This document shows, piece by piece, positions 17,251 to 26,008 of a stretch of DNA of 64,000 nucleotides (its first letter is position 1; every line of letters begins with the position of its first letter). Source of the stretch: Ruminococcus sp. (lineage in GTDB: Bacteria > Bacillota > Clostridia > Oscillospirales > Ruminococcaceae); contig JAILFN010000128.1 of NCBI GenBank assembly GCA_024697545.1, forward strand, positions 1-64,000, read 5' to 3'. A model generated the notes under the pieces. That model had not been told where the DNA came from and did no database searches. It was given only the letters and a program-made list of their open reading frames with translations. Position numbers and translations under genes: made by a program.

Positions 17251-18143
17251 ATGTCACCTCCGTTCTCTATGCAGCCGTTTCGGTAAAGGCAGCAGATGTA
17301 TGCGTCCTCAAGGTTGGGCTTGACCGCTTCCGCGCCGCTTATATCGGGCGTGCCTTCGCTTATGAACCTCACGATGGTGTCGCGGTCTTTCATGACCATG
17401 CCCGTCACGGGGTAGAGCAGCTTTATCTGCGTGAGGAATCTTGTCTCGACAACAGCCGACCATACCATGCCCTCGGCGGCACGCAGCAGATCATCCACCT
17501 TGCCGTTATGGAGTATCCTGCCATCGTTCATGACCGCAGCTTTTTCGCAGGCAGCTTCAATGTCGCCGACGATGTGGGTCGAGAGTATCACGATCCTGTC
17601 CTCCGCAACTTCTCCCAGCAGATTGCGGAAACGAATGCGCTCCTCGGGGTCGAGTCCCGCCGTCGGCTCGTCTACGATAAGGACCTTGGGATCGTGCAGC
17701 AGCGCCTGCGCTATGCCCAGCCTGCGCTTCATACCGCCAGAAAGCTGCTTTACCTTTTTCGTCCTGTGTTCGTCAAGGTTCACGCGGACGAGCATCTCGT
17801 CTATGCGTTCGCGCCGCAGACCCTTGCTCATGCCCGAAAGGGTGCCGAGGTAATCAAGGCATTCCTCGCAGGTCATCGAAGGGTACATGGAAAACTCCTG
17901 CGGCAGATATCCCGTCATGCTGCGTATCTCCTTTACCTTTGAGATCGGCACGCCGCATACCGTTATGCTGCCGCCCGACATGGGGTGAAGCCCCGCGAGG
18001 GTCTTCATGAGCGTGGTCTTGCCCGCGCCGTTGCGTCCCAGCAGTCCGAACATACCCTTCCCGATGCTCAGGCTGACATCATTGAGCGCCTGCTTTTTAC
18101 CGTAAAACTTGCTCACGTTCTTTATTTCTATCCTATCATCCAT
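17247..18143 (-). CDS. ABC transporter ATP-binding protein
   Basis: 298 residues from the ATG at 18143, chosen for GAAAGGAGA 8 bases upstream. Walker A is GLLGRNGAGKTTLM, the Q-loop is YLPQEF, the signature is LSGGMKRRLGIAQALL and Walker B is VLIVDEPTAGLDP. The switch histidine is in LSTHIVGDIE. It powers the two permeases encoded next, with ATGA overlap to the first. The C-terminal 80 residues are the usual extension of ABC-2 exporter ATPases. The ribosome binding site lies just after a hairpin with a T-run (see 18160-18199). Confidence 0.92.
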   Translation of the reverse strand: MDDRIEIKNVSKFYGKKQALNDVSLSIGKGMFGLLGRNGAGKTTLMKTLAGLHPMSGGSITVCGVPISKVKEIRSMTGYLPQEFSMYPSMTCEECLDYLGTLSGMSKGLRRERIDEMLVRVNLDEHRTKKVKQLSGGMKRRLGIAQALLHDPKVLIVDEPTAGLDPEERIRFRNLLGEVAEDRIVILSTHIVGDIEAACEKAAVMNDGRILHNGKVDDLLRAAEGMVWSAVVETRFLTQIKLLYPVTGMVMKDRDTIVRFISEGTPDISGAEAVKPNLEDAYICCLYRNGCIENGGDI

Positions 18144-18159
18144 TTTGTTGTCTCCTTTC

Positions 18160-18199
18160 AAAAAAACAGGATCACGGCATCTTTCTCTTGCCATGATCC
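18160..18199 (-). terminator. Terminator or attenuator between the sensor kinase and the ABC operon
   Basis: On the minus strand GGATCATGGCA pairs with TGCCGTGATCC (one mismatch-tolerant pair), followed by seven T, only about 16 bases before the ATPase start codon. It either ends the kinase transcript or acts as a leader attenuator of the transporter. Confidence 0.75.
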
Positions 18200-18291
18200 T
18201 ATGATAAACCTAAATTCTCAACTTTTTATCTACAAAAATAAATTTTTTTGGAGGTCGCGGTCACGCCTGCCGTCGGGGTGCAGCACCGCGT

Positions 18292-19434
18292 TTACCGTGC
18301 CATGACCTCTGTGTCAAACGTCACCGTTACTTTTCCGCCGCCGCTGCTGCCGTTTGAGAGTGTCAGCCCGCCGCCGCTTTTCATGCAGAGCAGGCGACAT
18401 ATGTACAGCCCGAGCCCGAAATGTCGGTTTGAATCCTTGTCGCCGCGGTAAAAGGGAAGAGCCGCTTTTTTCAGCGCTTCTTCGGAAAACCCGCAGCCGT
18501 CGTCCGAAAAGCTCAGCGTCAGAGTGTTCTTGTTAAAGCTTACCTCGGCGCGTACTTCCGACTTCGCAAAACGCTCGGCATTTGATGTAAGGTTCTCGCA
18601 GACGCGCAGTATCAGGGCGCTGTCGGCAAGCAGGGTCATGTCCTCATGCGGCGCGGTCATGATAAAGCGCTTCTCCCCGCAGACGATGCTGCCCGCGTCC
18701 TTTATCTTATCGCACAGCTCGGAAAGAGTTGTCTCGGTCGGCGCAGGACGAATGTCTTCAAGCTTCTGCACCGCGTTCATCTGCTCGGTGTAGCTTTTCA
18801 GCCTCCCGACCTGCTGCTGCATCTTGCTGAGTATCTCCTCACGCTTTTTGGGGGCGAGCCGCTCGCCGTAGTTCTGCATAAGCTCGATATAACCGCCCAG
18901 CACCGTCAGCGGCGTGCGGAGGTCGTGGGAAAATGCCGCCGACAGCCGCTTTCGCTCCTCGATCGACTGCCATATCTCCATGTTGCTTGTGACAAGCTCC
19001 GCACGCATATCCTCGAACGCCTTGCAGAGCCTGCCCATCTCGTCGTTTTTTTGGTAGTCTATGTTGAATATAAGGTCGTTCTCGGCTATCTTTTTTGAAG
19101 CCGCGGTGAGGATCTCGATAGGCTCGCGAAGCTCGCGGGTGTAGAAGAGGTAGCCTGCCGCTGCAACACAAAACAGCACCCAGAGCGGTATCAGCAGATA
19201 GTCGATGTTCGAGAGCAGCCACCTGACGGTCATCCTCGAGCCCGTCAGCCATTCCACGCTGCCGTTATTCACCACGACATCTATGACGGGGTGTGAGTCC
19301 TCGTATTTTTGCAGCATAAAGTCGGAAAGCCAGGATATCAGCTTCATCCCGATGAGCATCACGATGATGCAGGCGGGGAAATATTTCATAAGTGAGGTCT
19401 TCAGTGAGCCTTCGGAAGGTTTTATTTTACCCAT
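18292..19434 (-). CDS. Sensor histidine kinase
   Basis: 380 residues from the ATG at 19434; the first codons overlap the response-regulator gene by 13 bases. Two membrane segments (17-36 and 78-98) enclose a short extracellular loop of about 40 residues. A HAMP-like region and the HisKA box SAAFSHDLRTPLTVLGGY (phospho-His170) follow, then the ATPase N box (NLTSNAERF), DDGCGF and the FGLGLYICRLL box. The short outside loop is typical of kinases that sense within the membrane, as with antibiotic-peptide-sensing systems. The order regulator-kinase-ABC exporter supports control of the exporter. Confidence 0.88.
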   Translation of the reverse strand: MGKIKPSEGSLKTSLMKYFPACIIVMLIGMKLISWLSDFMLQKYEDSHPVIDVVVNNGSVEWLTGSRMTVRWLLSNIDYLLIPLWVLFCVAAAGYLFYTRELREPIEILTAASKKIAENDLIFNIDYQKNDEMGRLCKAFEDMRAELVTSNMEIWQSIEERKRLSAAFSHDLRTPLTVLGGYIELMQNYGERLAPKKREEILSKMQQQVGRLKSYTEQMNAVQKLEDIRPAPTETTLSELCDKIKDAGSIVCGEKRFIMTAPHEDMTLLADSALILRVCENLTSNAERFAKSEVRAEVSFNKNTLTLSFSDDGCGFSEEALKKAALPFYRGDKDSNRHFGLGLYICRLLCMKSGGGLTLSNGSSGGGKVTVTFDTEVMAR

Positions 19435-20093
19435 TTGTATCCCATTCCCCATACAGTCTCGATGTGTTTTTCTTCGCCTGCCTTGCCGAGCTTTGCGCGT
19501 ATACGCCTGATATGCTCGGCAACAACGGCGCTGTCGCCCTCGGCATCGTAGCCCCATACGCGCTCATATATGCGCTCCTTGTCATACACCTGCCCCGCGT
19601 TTTTTGAAAGCAGCTCGATTATCTGAAATTCCTTTTTCGCAAGGGTGATATCTTTTCCGTCGGCTGTGACCTGCTTTGAGTCGTAGTCTATCGTGAGCCT
19701 GCCGCAGACAAGGCGGTTGCCTGACTTTGCCTCACGGTGATCTCTGCGTATATGCGCGGCGACCCTTGCGGCAAGCTCATCGAGCGAGAACGGCTTTATG
19801 ACGTAATCATCGCCGCCCGCAGCAAAGCCCTCGACCTTGTCGTGATCCTCGATACGCGCGGTGAGAAAGATTATCGGGCATGAGACTTCCTCGCGTATCC
19901 TGCGGCAGACCGAAAGCCCGTCAAGCTCAGGCATATTGATGTCGAGCAGGATAAGGTCGGGTGCTTTTGAAACGGCAGCCACCGCCTCAGCCCCGTCCCG
20001 CGCCGTCAGCACCAGGTATCCCTCAAGCTCAAAGAAGTCCTTTATAAGGCTGACCACGTCTGGCTCATCATCGGCTATCAGTATTTTGTACAT
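19422..20093 (-). CDS. OmpR-family response regulator
   Basis: 223 residues. The receiver domain has acidic residues 8-9 (IADDE), phospho-acceptor Asp51 (LLDINMPELDG) and the conserved lysine in VIKPFS. The C-terminal winged helix of the OmpR/PhoB type carries ITLAKKEFQIIELLSKN and YERVWGYDAEGDSAVVAEHI. It is paired with the overlapping kinase and has its own consensus promoter, so the system is likely expressed at a basal level. Confidence 0.93.
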   Translation of the reverse strand: MYKILIADDEPDVVSLIKDFFELEGYLVLTARDGAEAVAAVSKAPDLILLDINMPELDGLSVCRRIREEVSCPIIFLTARIEDHDKVEGFAAGGDDYVIKPFSLDELAARVAAHIRRDHREAKSGNRLVCGRLTIDYDSKQVTADGKDITLAKKEFQIIELLSKNAGQVYDKERIYERVWGYDAEGDSAVVAEHIRRIRAKLGKAGEEKHIETVWGMGYKWVK

Positions 20094-20130
20094 ATCATTT
20101 CCTCCGCAGCTGGGTATTTGTCTGATAATG

Positions 20131-20159
20131 ATTATACATCAAATGCCGCCTTTTGTCAA
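20131..20159 (-). promoter_or_regulatory. Promoter of the two-component system
   Basis: Minus strand TTGACA (20154-20159), 17 bases, TATAAT (20131-20136). Confidence 0.85.
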
Positions 20160-20196
20160 CGCCGACGGCATTTCCGTTATAATGTGTTTTAACATC

Positions 20197-20225
20197 TTGA
20201 TTATCCGCGGGAAATGTGCTATAAT
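20197..20225 (+). promoter_or_regulatory. Promoter of the flavodoxin-fold reductase
   Basis: TTGATT (20197-20202), 17 bases, TATAAT (20220-20225). Confidence 0.8.
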
Positions 20226-20277
20226 ATATTAAGAAAACAGGCGCAGGCTTGACGACAAGAAGGAGGTACGATCGGAA

Positions 20278-20820
20278 ATGATCTTATATGTAAACTGCTG
20301 CGTTCGCAGCGATTCAAGGACAGACCGTATAGCACGGGCAGTGCTTAGCAAAATGGACGAATATACCGAGCTGTTCCTGTCCGCTGAGGATATCAGACCG
20401 CTTGACGAAAAGCTGCTCGCAAAACGCGACGAGCTACTTTCGGCAGGACACTTTGACGACCCCATGCTCCGCTTCGCCGTGCAGTTCGCCGAGGCTGATA
20501 AGATCGTCATCGCAGCGCCCTTCTGGGACGGCTCGTTCCCCTCGCTGCTCAAGGTGTATATCGAGAACATCTATGCCGTAGGCATCGTGACACGCTACGG
20601 CGCAGACGGTATCCCGCAGGGACTTTGCAGGGCTGACGAGCTTGTATACGTCACAACGGCGGGCGGGAAGTATATCCCCGATTTCAGCTACGGCTACATC
20701 AAAGCCCTCGCCGAGAACTGCTTCGGTATCGGCAAGACGCGGCTTGTCAAAGCAGAGATGCTGGATATAGTCGGCAGCGCCCCCGAACAGCTCGTGGCTG
20801 AAGCTGTTGCCTCACTGTAA
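20278..20820 (+). CDS. FMN-dependent NAD(P)H oxidoreductase (flavodoxin-like fold)
   Basis: 180 residues, the size of AzoR/MdaB-type flavodoxin-like reductases. An N-terminal strand leads to an S/R-rich FMN phosphate region (CCVRSDSRTDRIA), and the FMN-contact loop AAPFWDGSFPSLLKVYIENI matches the AzoR pattern. A second loop (VTTAGGKYI) follows. Such enzymes reduce quinones or azo and nitro compounds. The physiological substrate is unknown. AAGGAGG is 10 bases upstream. Confidence 0.82.
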   Translation: MILYVNCCVRSDSRTDRIARAVLSKMDEYTELFLSAEDIRPLDEKLLAKRDELLSAGHFDDPMLRFAVQFAEADKIVIAAPFWDGSFPSLLKVYIENIYAVGIVTRYGADGIPQGLCRADELVYVTTAGGKYIPDFSYGYIKALAENCFGIGKTRLVKAEMLDIVGSAPEQLVAEAVASL

Positions 20821-20864
20821 CAGAAAGTCGGTCGTGGTGTGCAGGACCGTTTGAACGATCATAT

Positions 20865-20895
20865 AGTAAGTGTCAGCTCTGTTCTGACGCTTACT
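20865..20895 (+). promoter_or_regulatory. Intergenic stem-loop
   Basis: AGTAAGTGTCAG and CTGACGCTTACT form an 11-of-12 bp stem with a 7-base loop. There is no T-run, so it is not a standard terminator. It could protect or process the mRNA between the two genes. Confidence 0.45.
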
Positions 20896-20927
20896 GTGTA
20901 AAAGCTATGAAAGGTGAGATAAATATT

Positions 20928-21884
20928 ATGAGAGTACGATTCCATTTGCCTGACTTTGCAGGTCATTTCAGATTCAACCTTATCTTTTCGGAAATGCTCA
21001 AACGCTATCCCGAGTATTTTCGTGAAGGCGTTGAGATCGCTTCGGTATACGGCTGCTTCCCGCCGTCGCTGTGGAACGGAGGCCGTATGTGCGGCGGTTA
21101 CTGTGACACCTCGTTTATAAAGCAGGTCATAAGCTCCTTTAACGAGAGAGGTATCCCGCTTCGGTTTACTTTTACTAATCCCATGCTTGAGAAAAAGCAC
21201 CTGAATGACGGCTTCTGCAATATGGTCATGAAGCTTGCGGATAACGGTCTGAATGAGGCTATCGTTTTCTCTGAGCTGCTTGAAGAATACATAAGAAAGA
21301 ACTATCCGAACTATAAGCTCACAAGCTCTACCTGCAAGCGCATCACCGACCCCGATACGCTGTATGCTGAGGTCGAAAAGGATTATCATATAGTTGTGAT
21401 AGATTATGACCTTAACAATAAATTCGATATACTCGAAAAGATCCCCGATAAGGAAAAGTGCGAGCTGCTGGTAAACGCCTGCTGCGACCCCGGCTGTAAA
21501 ATGCGCTCCGAGCATTACAGGACTATCGGCTTGCAGCAGATAGAATACGCCACCTTCGTGAAAAACCACCCGAACACCGACTATCCCATCAGCAGGCTCA
21601 ATGAGAAGATCCCCGAGGGAAAGAAGTTCGAGCAATGTCCCAGCGTCGGCAGGACCGTTTTTGATATACAGCAGATGAGCACCCACATATCCCCCGATGA
21701 TATCTGGAACAAATATGTCCCGATGGGATTCTCGCAGTTCAAGATCGAGGGCAGGACTTACGAGACCCTGAATCTGCTCGAACACTATATGTACTACATG
21801 ATAAAGCCCGAATGTAAGGATATAGCGAGGTTCACCTTCCTCAGACAGCTGCGCGCGAGCAATGTCATCAAATTCAGCGAATAA
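20928..21884 (+). CDS. Conserved cysteine-containing protein, possibly TIM-barrel/U32-like
   Basis: 318 residues from the ATG at 20928, which has AAGGTGA 10 bases upstream; the ATG seven codons earlier has none. The protein resembles a conserved Clostridial family (WNGGRMCGGYC near residue 45, STCKRITD mid-protein, NACCDPGCKMRSEHY near 185). The clustered cysteines in CCDPGC and the alternating alpha/beta pattern recall U32 peptidase-like TIM barrels that bind a metal or Fe-S group. The assignment is only suggestive and no function is claimed. Confidence 0.55.
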   Translation: MRVRFHLPDFAGHFRFNLIFSEMLKRYPEYFREGVEIASVYGCFPPSLWNGGRMCGGYCDTSFIKQVISSFNERGIPLRFTFTNPMLEKKHLNDGFCNMVMKLADNGLNEAIVFSELLEEYIRKNYPNYKLTSSTCKRITDPDTLYAEVEKDYHIVVIDYDLNNKFDILEKIPDKEKCELLVNACCDPGCKMRSEHYRTIGLQQIEYATFVKNHPNTDYPISRLNEKIPEGKKFEQCPSVGRTVFDIQQMSTHISPDDIWNKYVPMGFSQFKIEGRTYETLNLLEHYMYYMIKPECKDIARFTFLRQLRASNVIKFSE

Positions 21885-21892
21885 GAACAGCA

Positions 21893-21937
21893 AACAGACC
21901 ATATCATACCGATGCAGGGGGATATGGTCTGTTGTTT
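21893..21937 (+). terminator. Terminator of the conserved protein gene
   Basis: AACAGACCATATC pairs perfectly with GATATGGTCTGTT (13 bp), followed by GTTTAT. Confidence 0.8.
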
Positions 21938-21985
21938 ATAATGTGACCTACTCGGTTTGCAGCCCCGACAGTCTGTCCCCGCAGC

Positions 21986-22018
21986 AAAACAAAAAGCACG
22001 CTCCGAAGAACGTGCTTT
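21986..22018 (-). terminator. Original chromosomal tRNA-Arg terminator, now displaced
   Basis: On the minus strand AAAGCACG pairs with CGTGCTTT and T5 follows. It lies 8-9 bases beyond the tRNA 3'-end copy at attL. This is the spacing expected for the tRNA terminator before the element inserted. The tRNA itself is now 31 kb away. Confidence 0.75.
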
Positions 22019-22025
22019 GAAATGA

Positions 22026-22048
22026 CCGCGCTGCGAGGGACTCGAACC
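22026..22048. repeat. attL: 23-bp copy of the tRNA-Arg 3' end
   Basis: It is identical over 23 bases to 53099-53121 and contains the T-arm and acceptor-stem 3' half of tRNA-Arg. The rest of a tRNA is absent here, so this is an attachment-site duplicate and not a gene. The integrase gene lies 18 bases away. Confidence 0.93.
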
Positions 22049-22066
22049 TAACCAAACAGCCCCATT

Positions 22067-23125
22067 TTACAGCGTTATTGCCCGTTTGTGTGACGTTTGT
22101 GTGACATTGTCGATAATGCCGTTGAAGTAGCCGTCAATGATCTCCTGATACATCTTTTCCTTTGTAGAGCTGGTGTGAGTGTAGACCGACTTCATCACGT
22201 TGTCCGTTGACCAGCCTCCCAGCTTCTGTATATAGTCGGACGGAACGCCCAGGTCGTTTAGCGTGGAAGCGAACTCGTGACGGAGCGTGTGAAAGGTGAT
22301 GTCAAATCCGTTTTCGGTCATCAGCTTCTTGAACCTTTTTCTTATGACCTCGTAGCTAAGCGTTACGATGTAGTCGGTGTCTTTCTCGTGAGGGACGGCT
22401 TGTATCAGCGAATACAAGTATGTCGGGAGCTGATTAGTTCTCGCACTCTCCACCGTCTTTGTGGAATCCCTGACGATGTCCTGCCCGTCGATGTAGAGCT
22501 TGACTCTTCTGATGGAGATGTAGCAGCCGTCCGGCGAGATGTCGCCAAACTGCAAGCCCCGCACCTCGCTTATGCGAAGCGACAGCCACATAGCCAGCAG
22601 ACAGGGAAGCTCGATATCCGACCCGATGATGACCTTCATAAGCTGCTCGGGTGAGGGTATCTCTTTTTTTCTCGTCTTTGCCGGCGGGAGCGTGATGCGT
22701 TTCAGATTGATGTCTACCTCCTGCATCATCATAGCACTTTTGAGCAGCGCCAAAGCAGATTTGATAGATTTCCTCGACAGCCTTTTAGCGTCGTTGTTCA
22801 CAGCCCGCTGAACGTCAGAGATGGTAAGGTCGCAAAGCTTGGTATTTCTGATGAGCTGGAGCCGAGCCTCTTTTATGGTGTTGTATCCCTTGATAGTTGA
22901 GGGCGATAAGATGTTATCCCTCGACTCCAGATACTTTTCAAACGCTTCGTGGACAGTCAGCTCACAAGGCTTTTTGTACAGCCCCTTTTTGTAGTCGTCC
23001 GCCATCTTCATAGCTTCCCAATCCGTTGCAGCCGTGAATGATCTGACGATCCTCTTTCCGTTCTCGTCATAGCCGTCAATGACCTGTACTCTGTAATTTC
23101 CCGAAGGAAGTTGTTTTGCTTTCAT
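22067..23125 (-). CDS. int: Tyrosine integrase
   Basis: 352 residues, phage/ICE integrase type. An N-terminal arm-binding domain (MKAKQLPSGNYRVQVIDGYD) and a SAM-like core-binding domain (about 57-150) precede the catalytic domain. Catalytic residues are Arg184 (LSLRISEVRGL), His279 and Arg282 (FHTLRHEFAS), Trp305 (LGGWS) and the nucleophile Tyr315 (VYTHT). All are present, so it should be active. It is transcribed toward attL. Its last codons contain two tandem 11-bp repeats (22084-22105) that may be its own arm sites. Confidence 0.95.
   Translation of the reverse strand: MKAKQLPSGNYRVQVIDGYDENGKRIVRSFTAATDWEAMKMADDYKKGLYKKPCELTVHEAFEKYLESRDNILSPSTIKGYNTIKEARLQLIRNTKLCDLTISDVQRAVNNDAKRLSRKSIKSALALLKSAMMMQEVDINLKRITLPPAKTRKKEIPSPEQLMKVIIGSDIELPCLLAMWLSLRISEVRGLQFGDISPDGCYISIRRVKLYIDGQDIVRDSTKTVESARTNQLPTYLYSLIQAVPHEKDTDYIVTLSYEVIRKRFKKLMTENGFDITFHTLRHEFASTLNDLGVPSDYIQKLGGWSTDNVMKSVYTHTSSTKEKMYQEIIDGYFNGIIDNVTQTSHKRAITL
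22084..22105. repeat. Putative integrase arm-type sites, left end
   Basis: Two perfect tandem copies of GTTTGTGTGAC (22084-22094 and 22095-22105) at the end of int. They share the core GTGTGA with three repeats near attR. Confidence 0.6.
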
Positions 23126-23216
23126 ATTGTACCGCCTTTCCGGGAAAGAGGCAAAATGAAAGTAGCTTTTTCATACTCTCATTATACCACTTTTCCTTGA
23201 TTCTGTAAACCCCTTT

Positions 23217-23480
23217 TTATGAATTTAACAGGTCATTAAGCGACAAATTATTTACATATAAAAAATTATCGAGCCTGCCGATGGTAACGTTCTCTGCATT
23301 CTTGTCATATGTACTTAGCGTTCGCACATGAACGCCGAGCTCGTTTGCAAGCGCTTCGTCGCTTATCTCGTGAAGCTGCTGGTAGTATCTTATCTTGCAC
23401 CAGAGCACACGGTAGAGCGGCAGATCATGTCTGTTTTTTGCTGTTCTTGTCTTTCTTTCCGTTTCTATAATTCTGCTCAA
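23217..23480 (-). CDS. Small helix-turn-helix protein (possible excisionase/regulator)
   Basis: 87 residues from a TTG at 23480, chosen because GGAGG lies 8 bases upstream; a longer reading has no such site. The middle reads ISDEALANELGVHVRTLSTYD, which looks like a helix-turn-helix of the Cro or excisionase class. The end (LDNFLYVNNLSLNDLL) resembles the C-terminal helices of Xre-type repressors. Placed directly upstream of int on the same strand, it could be the excisionase or a regulator of the element. The function is inferred from position and size. Confidence 0.6.
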   Translation of the reverse strand: MSRIIETERKTRTAKNRHDLPLYRVLWCKIRYYQQLHEISDEALANELGVHVRTLSTYDKNAENVTIGRLDNFLYVNNLSLNDLLNS

Positions 23481-23645
23481 ATAATATATCCTCCATAATT
23501 TAATAGTTATATGTCGATGGTGAGGATATAATTGATTTTTACTTTTATTGCTTATCATTCCTTTCTGCATTAAGATAGTCGGTCACGCAACCATTGTTTT
23601 ATTGCTCCATGTATTCGTCCGGAAGATATTCTTTCTTTGACTCGC

Positions 23646-24056
23646 TCATGTAGTACTATTATTGATTCCACTCTCCGAAGGTTCTTCCATGACGACTTCT
23701 CTATCCGAATCAGCCGAATCCTCAGACTTCTTTTCGTTCTTAGCCTTGGCTTTTTCAAGATCTGCGATAAGCTTTGTGTGGCTCGCTTTAAGTGCAACTA
23801 TACGCTCCGCGTCCTCAGCTTCGAGCTTTCTGACACGTTCTTCTTCCTCGCTCAAAAGCGCAAGAACCGCGTCCATATTGCACTCGGCGTTCATGATGCT
23901 CTCAAACTTCTCTTTGAGCTTTTCAGGGCTGATATTGATACCAAAAAACGGCACAGCCGCTTCCCAAAGCGTATCTTTCAGTTCGTTGATACGCTTTTCC
24001 TCACGCTTTGCAAGCTCCCTGACAGCAGCTTCATGCTTGGCGTTAGTGTCGCTCAT
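23646..24056 (-). CDS. Coiled-coil protein, N-terminus lost to an in-frame amber codon
   Basis: 136 residues from the ATG at 24056, strongly charged (Glu/Lys/Asp) with heptad-like stretches at about 5-30 and 65-115. No family is recognised. The same frame continues upstream without break to an ATG at 24137 with a good GAAAGGA site (MPRKITITD...), except for one TAG at 24108-24110 (codon 10). The intact gene was therefore probably 27 codons longer. The start at 24056 has only a weak ribosome site. Its TGA overlaps an ATG of a 16-codon reading frame of doubtful meaning. Confidence 0.6.
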   Translation of the reverse strand: MSDTNAKHEAAVRELAKREEKRINELKDTLWEAAVPFFGINISPEKLKEKFESIMNAECNMDAVLALLSEEEERVRKLEAEDAERIVALKASHTKLIADLEKAKAKNEKKSEDSADSDREVVMEEPSESGINNSTT

Positions 24057-24253
24057 ACCATAGCCGTTAAGCTCGATCTTCCACGCGCTGACATCGCGCT
24101 TGTTTTTCTAATCGGTTATAGTTATCTTTCTTGGCATATCTTTTCCTTTCATAATTCATAGTTATAGTTTTGTTGTCAATAATCTGTTCCTTTGCATATT
24201 TCGGAACAGAAGAAAATAGTGCACAGTAATCACCCCATAAAATGTTTCAAATC

Positions 24254-26008
24254 CTACCGCCTATGCTTTTTCTTAGGCGGATTTTTCTTCTGCTCGGGCG
24301 GTTTTCGCTCCGGCGGATAAATGTCGATGTTGCGCACAGCGGATATAATACGCTCATAATCATCGGCGCGGCGTTCGTATAGCCTGCGCTTGGATTTATC
24401 CTGCGCTGTGCTTGCGGAGTTCTTCATTCTCGTCGCAAGCTTTCGAGTATCCTCAATATTCTGAATACCGTCAATGCGCATGACTGCAAGCGCCCGTATC
24501 AGCTTTTCGACCTCATAAGGCTCAACATTCATACTCCGCAGCTTGACTATCTTATCCCAAATCTGCTTTTCAAGATGATACATCGGCGGGTTGGTGAGGG
24601 TGTCAAGTTCTTGCATGATTTTCTTTCGTTGATCTGAAATCATGCTATCCCAATCGTTCCGAGTAATATTATCCTTAGCCTCGCGCACAAGTCTGTCAAC
24701 ATAGTTTTCGCCGCTGAATATCTGATAGTATTCATCAACGATTACTTTGTATTTGCGAACCTCGCCGCCCGATGATGAGAGTTGTTCGTTTAATTCGGAG
24801 AGTTCTGACTGATACTTTTTAAGCTGTTCCGTGAGAATAGAAATATCTTCTTTCTTTTTAAAGCCATGCTCTTTGATTACAGCAGCGGCTGTCTTGTCCT
24901 CTGCTTTCTTCGGAAACCGTCGTTGCATGATACCCATGTTGTCAAAGTAATGGTTAGCGCTCCTTATCTCCGATTCAAGCTTGGAGATTTTCTCTTTCAG
25001 TTCTTGCACCTGTTGCAGAGTGGCATTATACTTCTTCTCCGCCGCACTCAACTTGTCCTCGGCATTGGAGATGTTTGTAATGTTCTCCTGCACAAGAATT
25101 TCATAGAGTCGCATAAATCTTCCGCAGGTGTTTTCAATAGGTGAGGTATTCTTGTATGCGCCTGCCTTGACTCTTATACTGGCAGTGATTTCATAGAACG
25201 GCGTAACAAAAACATCAAGTTCTTTTTTCTTATGCTCGGAAATCCTCTTGTTGATTCGTTCGGGCGTGTAATTATCACCCAACGTTTTCAGCCGGACGTT
25301 TTTCTGCTGTCCGGGAGCCCTGACGCAGATGTACTTGCCGTCCTTGAAAGTGAAACCTTCCTGCTCCATGCGCCGATGCAAGTCATCAAAGCTGTCGGCA
25401 ACGGTTATAAGCTCGTCGATACGGTCACGAATCTGCTGTTTCCACGAAGTACCACGCTTCAGATTTATCCACTCGTGATAGCCGCTGATTATCGACTTGC
25501 GGACGTAGTTCTCACGATCAAAAGGCTTGATACCATACCTCTGACAAATCTCGTCAGACAGCCGTTTGATTTTTTTAAGCGTAGCCTTGTTAGAATAAAA
25601 GTGCCTGCCCTTCAAATCGTAAACGGTGATCTCGATGTGATTATGAATCTTCCCGGTATCGTCATGCGTTGCAATTACCGCCTGCACATCTTCACCGAAC
25701 ATCTCACGAACTAAATCCAAACCTATCTGCTGTGCAGTCTCGATACTGACATTATCTTTCGGGTCGAATGACTGAATATAGTGTATCAGCTTGACTTTCG
25801 CATAACCTTTCTTCGGCATCGGCTCGTTGAACTTACGCCCGGCGTAATACTCGTAAATTTGCTTCATGTCAAGATAAGCGTTCCGAGCATCGGGCATACA
25901 GTTGACAGAGACTATATTCAGCCCGCCCTGCGTCTTTGCCGGGTCGCATATATATCTTAGGCTGCGGTTCGGCGTAACGTGGATATTTTTCGTTTTAATA
26001 AATGGCAA
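24254..26008 (-). CDS. mobA: MOBP-type relaxase
   Basis: 584 residues. The relaxase nicks oriT and stays bound to the strand that is transferred. The metal-binding histidines are in HDDTGKIHNHIEI (His115, His122, His124), and a tyrosine near the N-terminus (RYICDP, Tyr19) is the likely nicking residue. Residues about 305-420 are a long coiled coil and the basic C-terminus ends KKKHRR. It ends in TAG. The start overlaps MobC by 52 bases, so the two are translated together. No coupling protein or secretion ATPase follows, so mobilisation needs a helper. Confidence 0.9.
   Translation of the reverse strand: MPFIKTKNIHVTPNRSLRYICDPAKTQGGLNIVSVNCMPDARNAYLDMKQIYEYYAGRKFNEPMPKKGYAKVKLIHYIQSFDPKDNVSIETAQQIGLDLVREMFGEDVQAVIATHDDTGKIHNHIEITVYDLKGRHFYSNKATLKKIKRLSDEICQRYGIKPFDRENYVRKSIISGYHEWINLKRGTSWKQQIRDRIDELITVADSFDDLHRRMEQEGFTFKDGKYICVRAPGQQKNVRLKTLGDNYTPERINKRISEHKKKELDVFVTPFYEITASIRVKAGAYKNTSPIENTCGRFMRLYEILVQENITNISNAEDKLSAAEKKYNATLQQVQELKEKISKLESEIRSANHYFDNMGIMQRRFPKKAEDKTAAAVIKEHGFKKKEDISILTEQLKKYQSELSELNEQLSSSGGEVRKYKVIVDEYYQIFSGENYVDRLVREAKDNITRNDWDSMISDQRKKIMQELDTLTNPPMYHLEKQIWDKIVKLRSMNVEPYEVEKLIRALAVMRIDGIQNIEDTRKLATRMKNSASTAQDKSKRRLYERRADDYERIISAVRNIDIYPPERKPPEQKKNPPKKKHRR

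Noticed and set aside
22026-22100. A second tRNA gene at the left end
   Set aside because: Only the T-arm and acceptor 3' half are present; the rest of the cloverleaf is missing, so this is the att duplicate.
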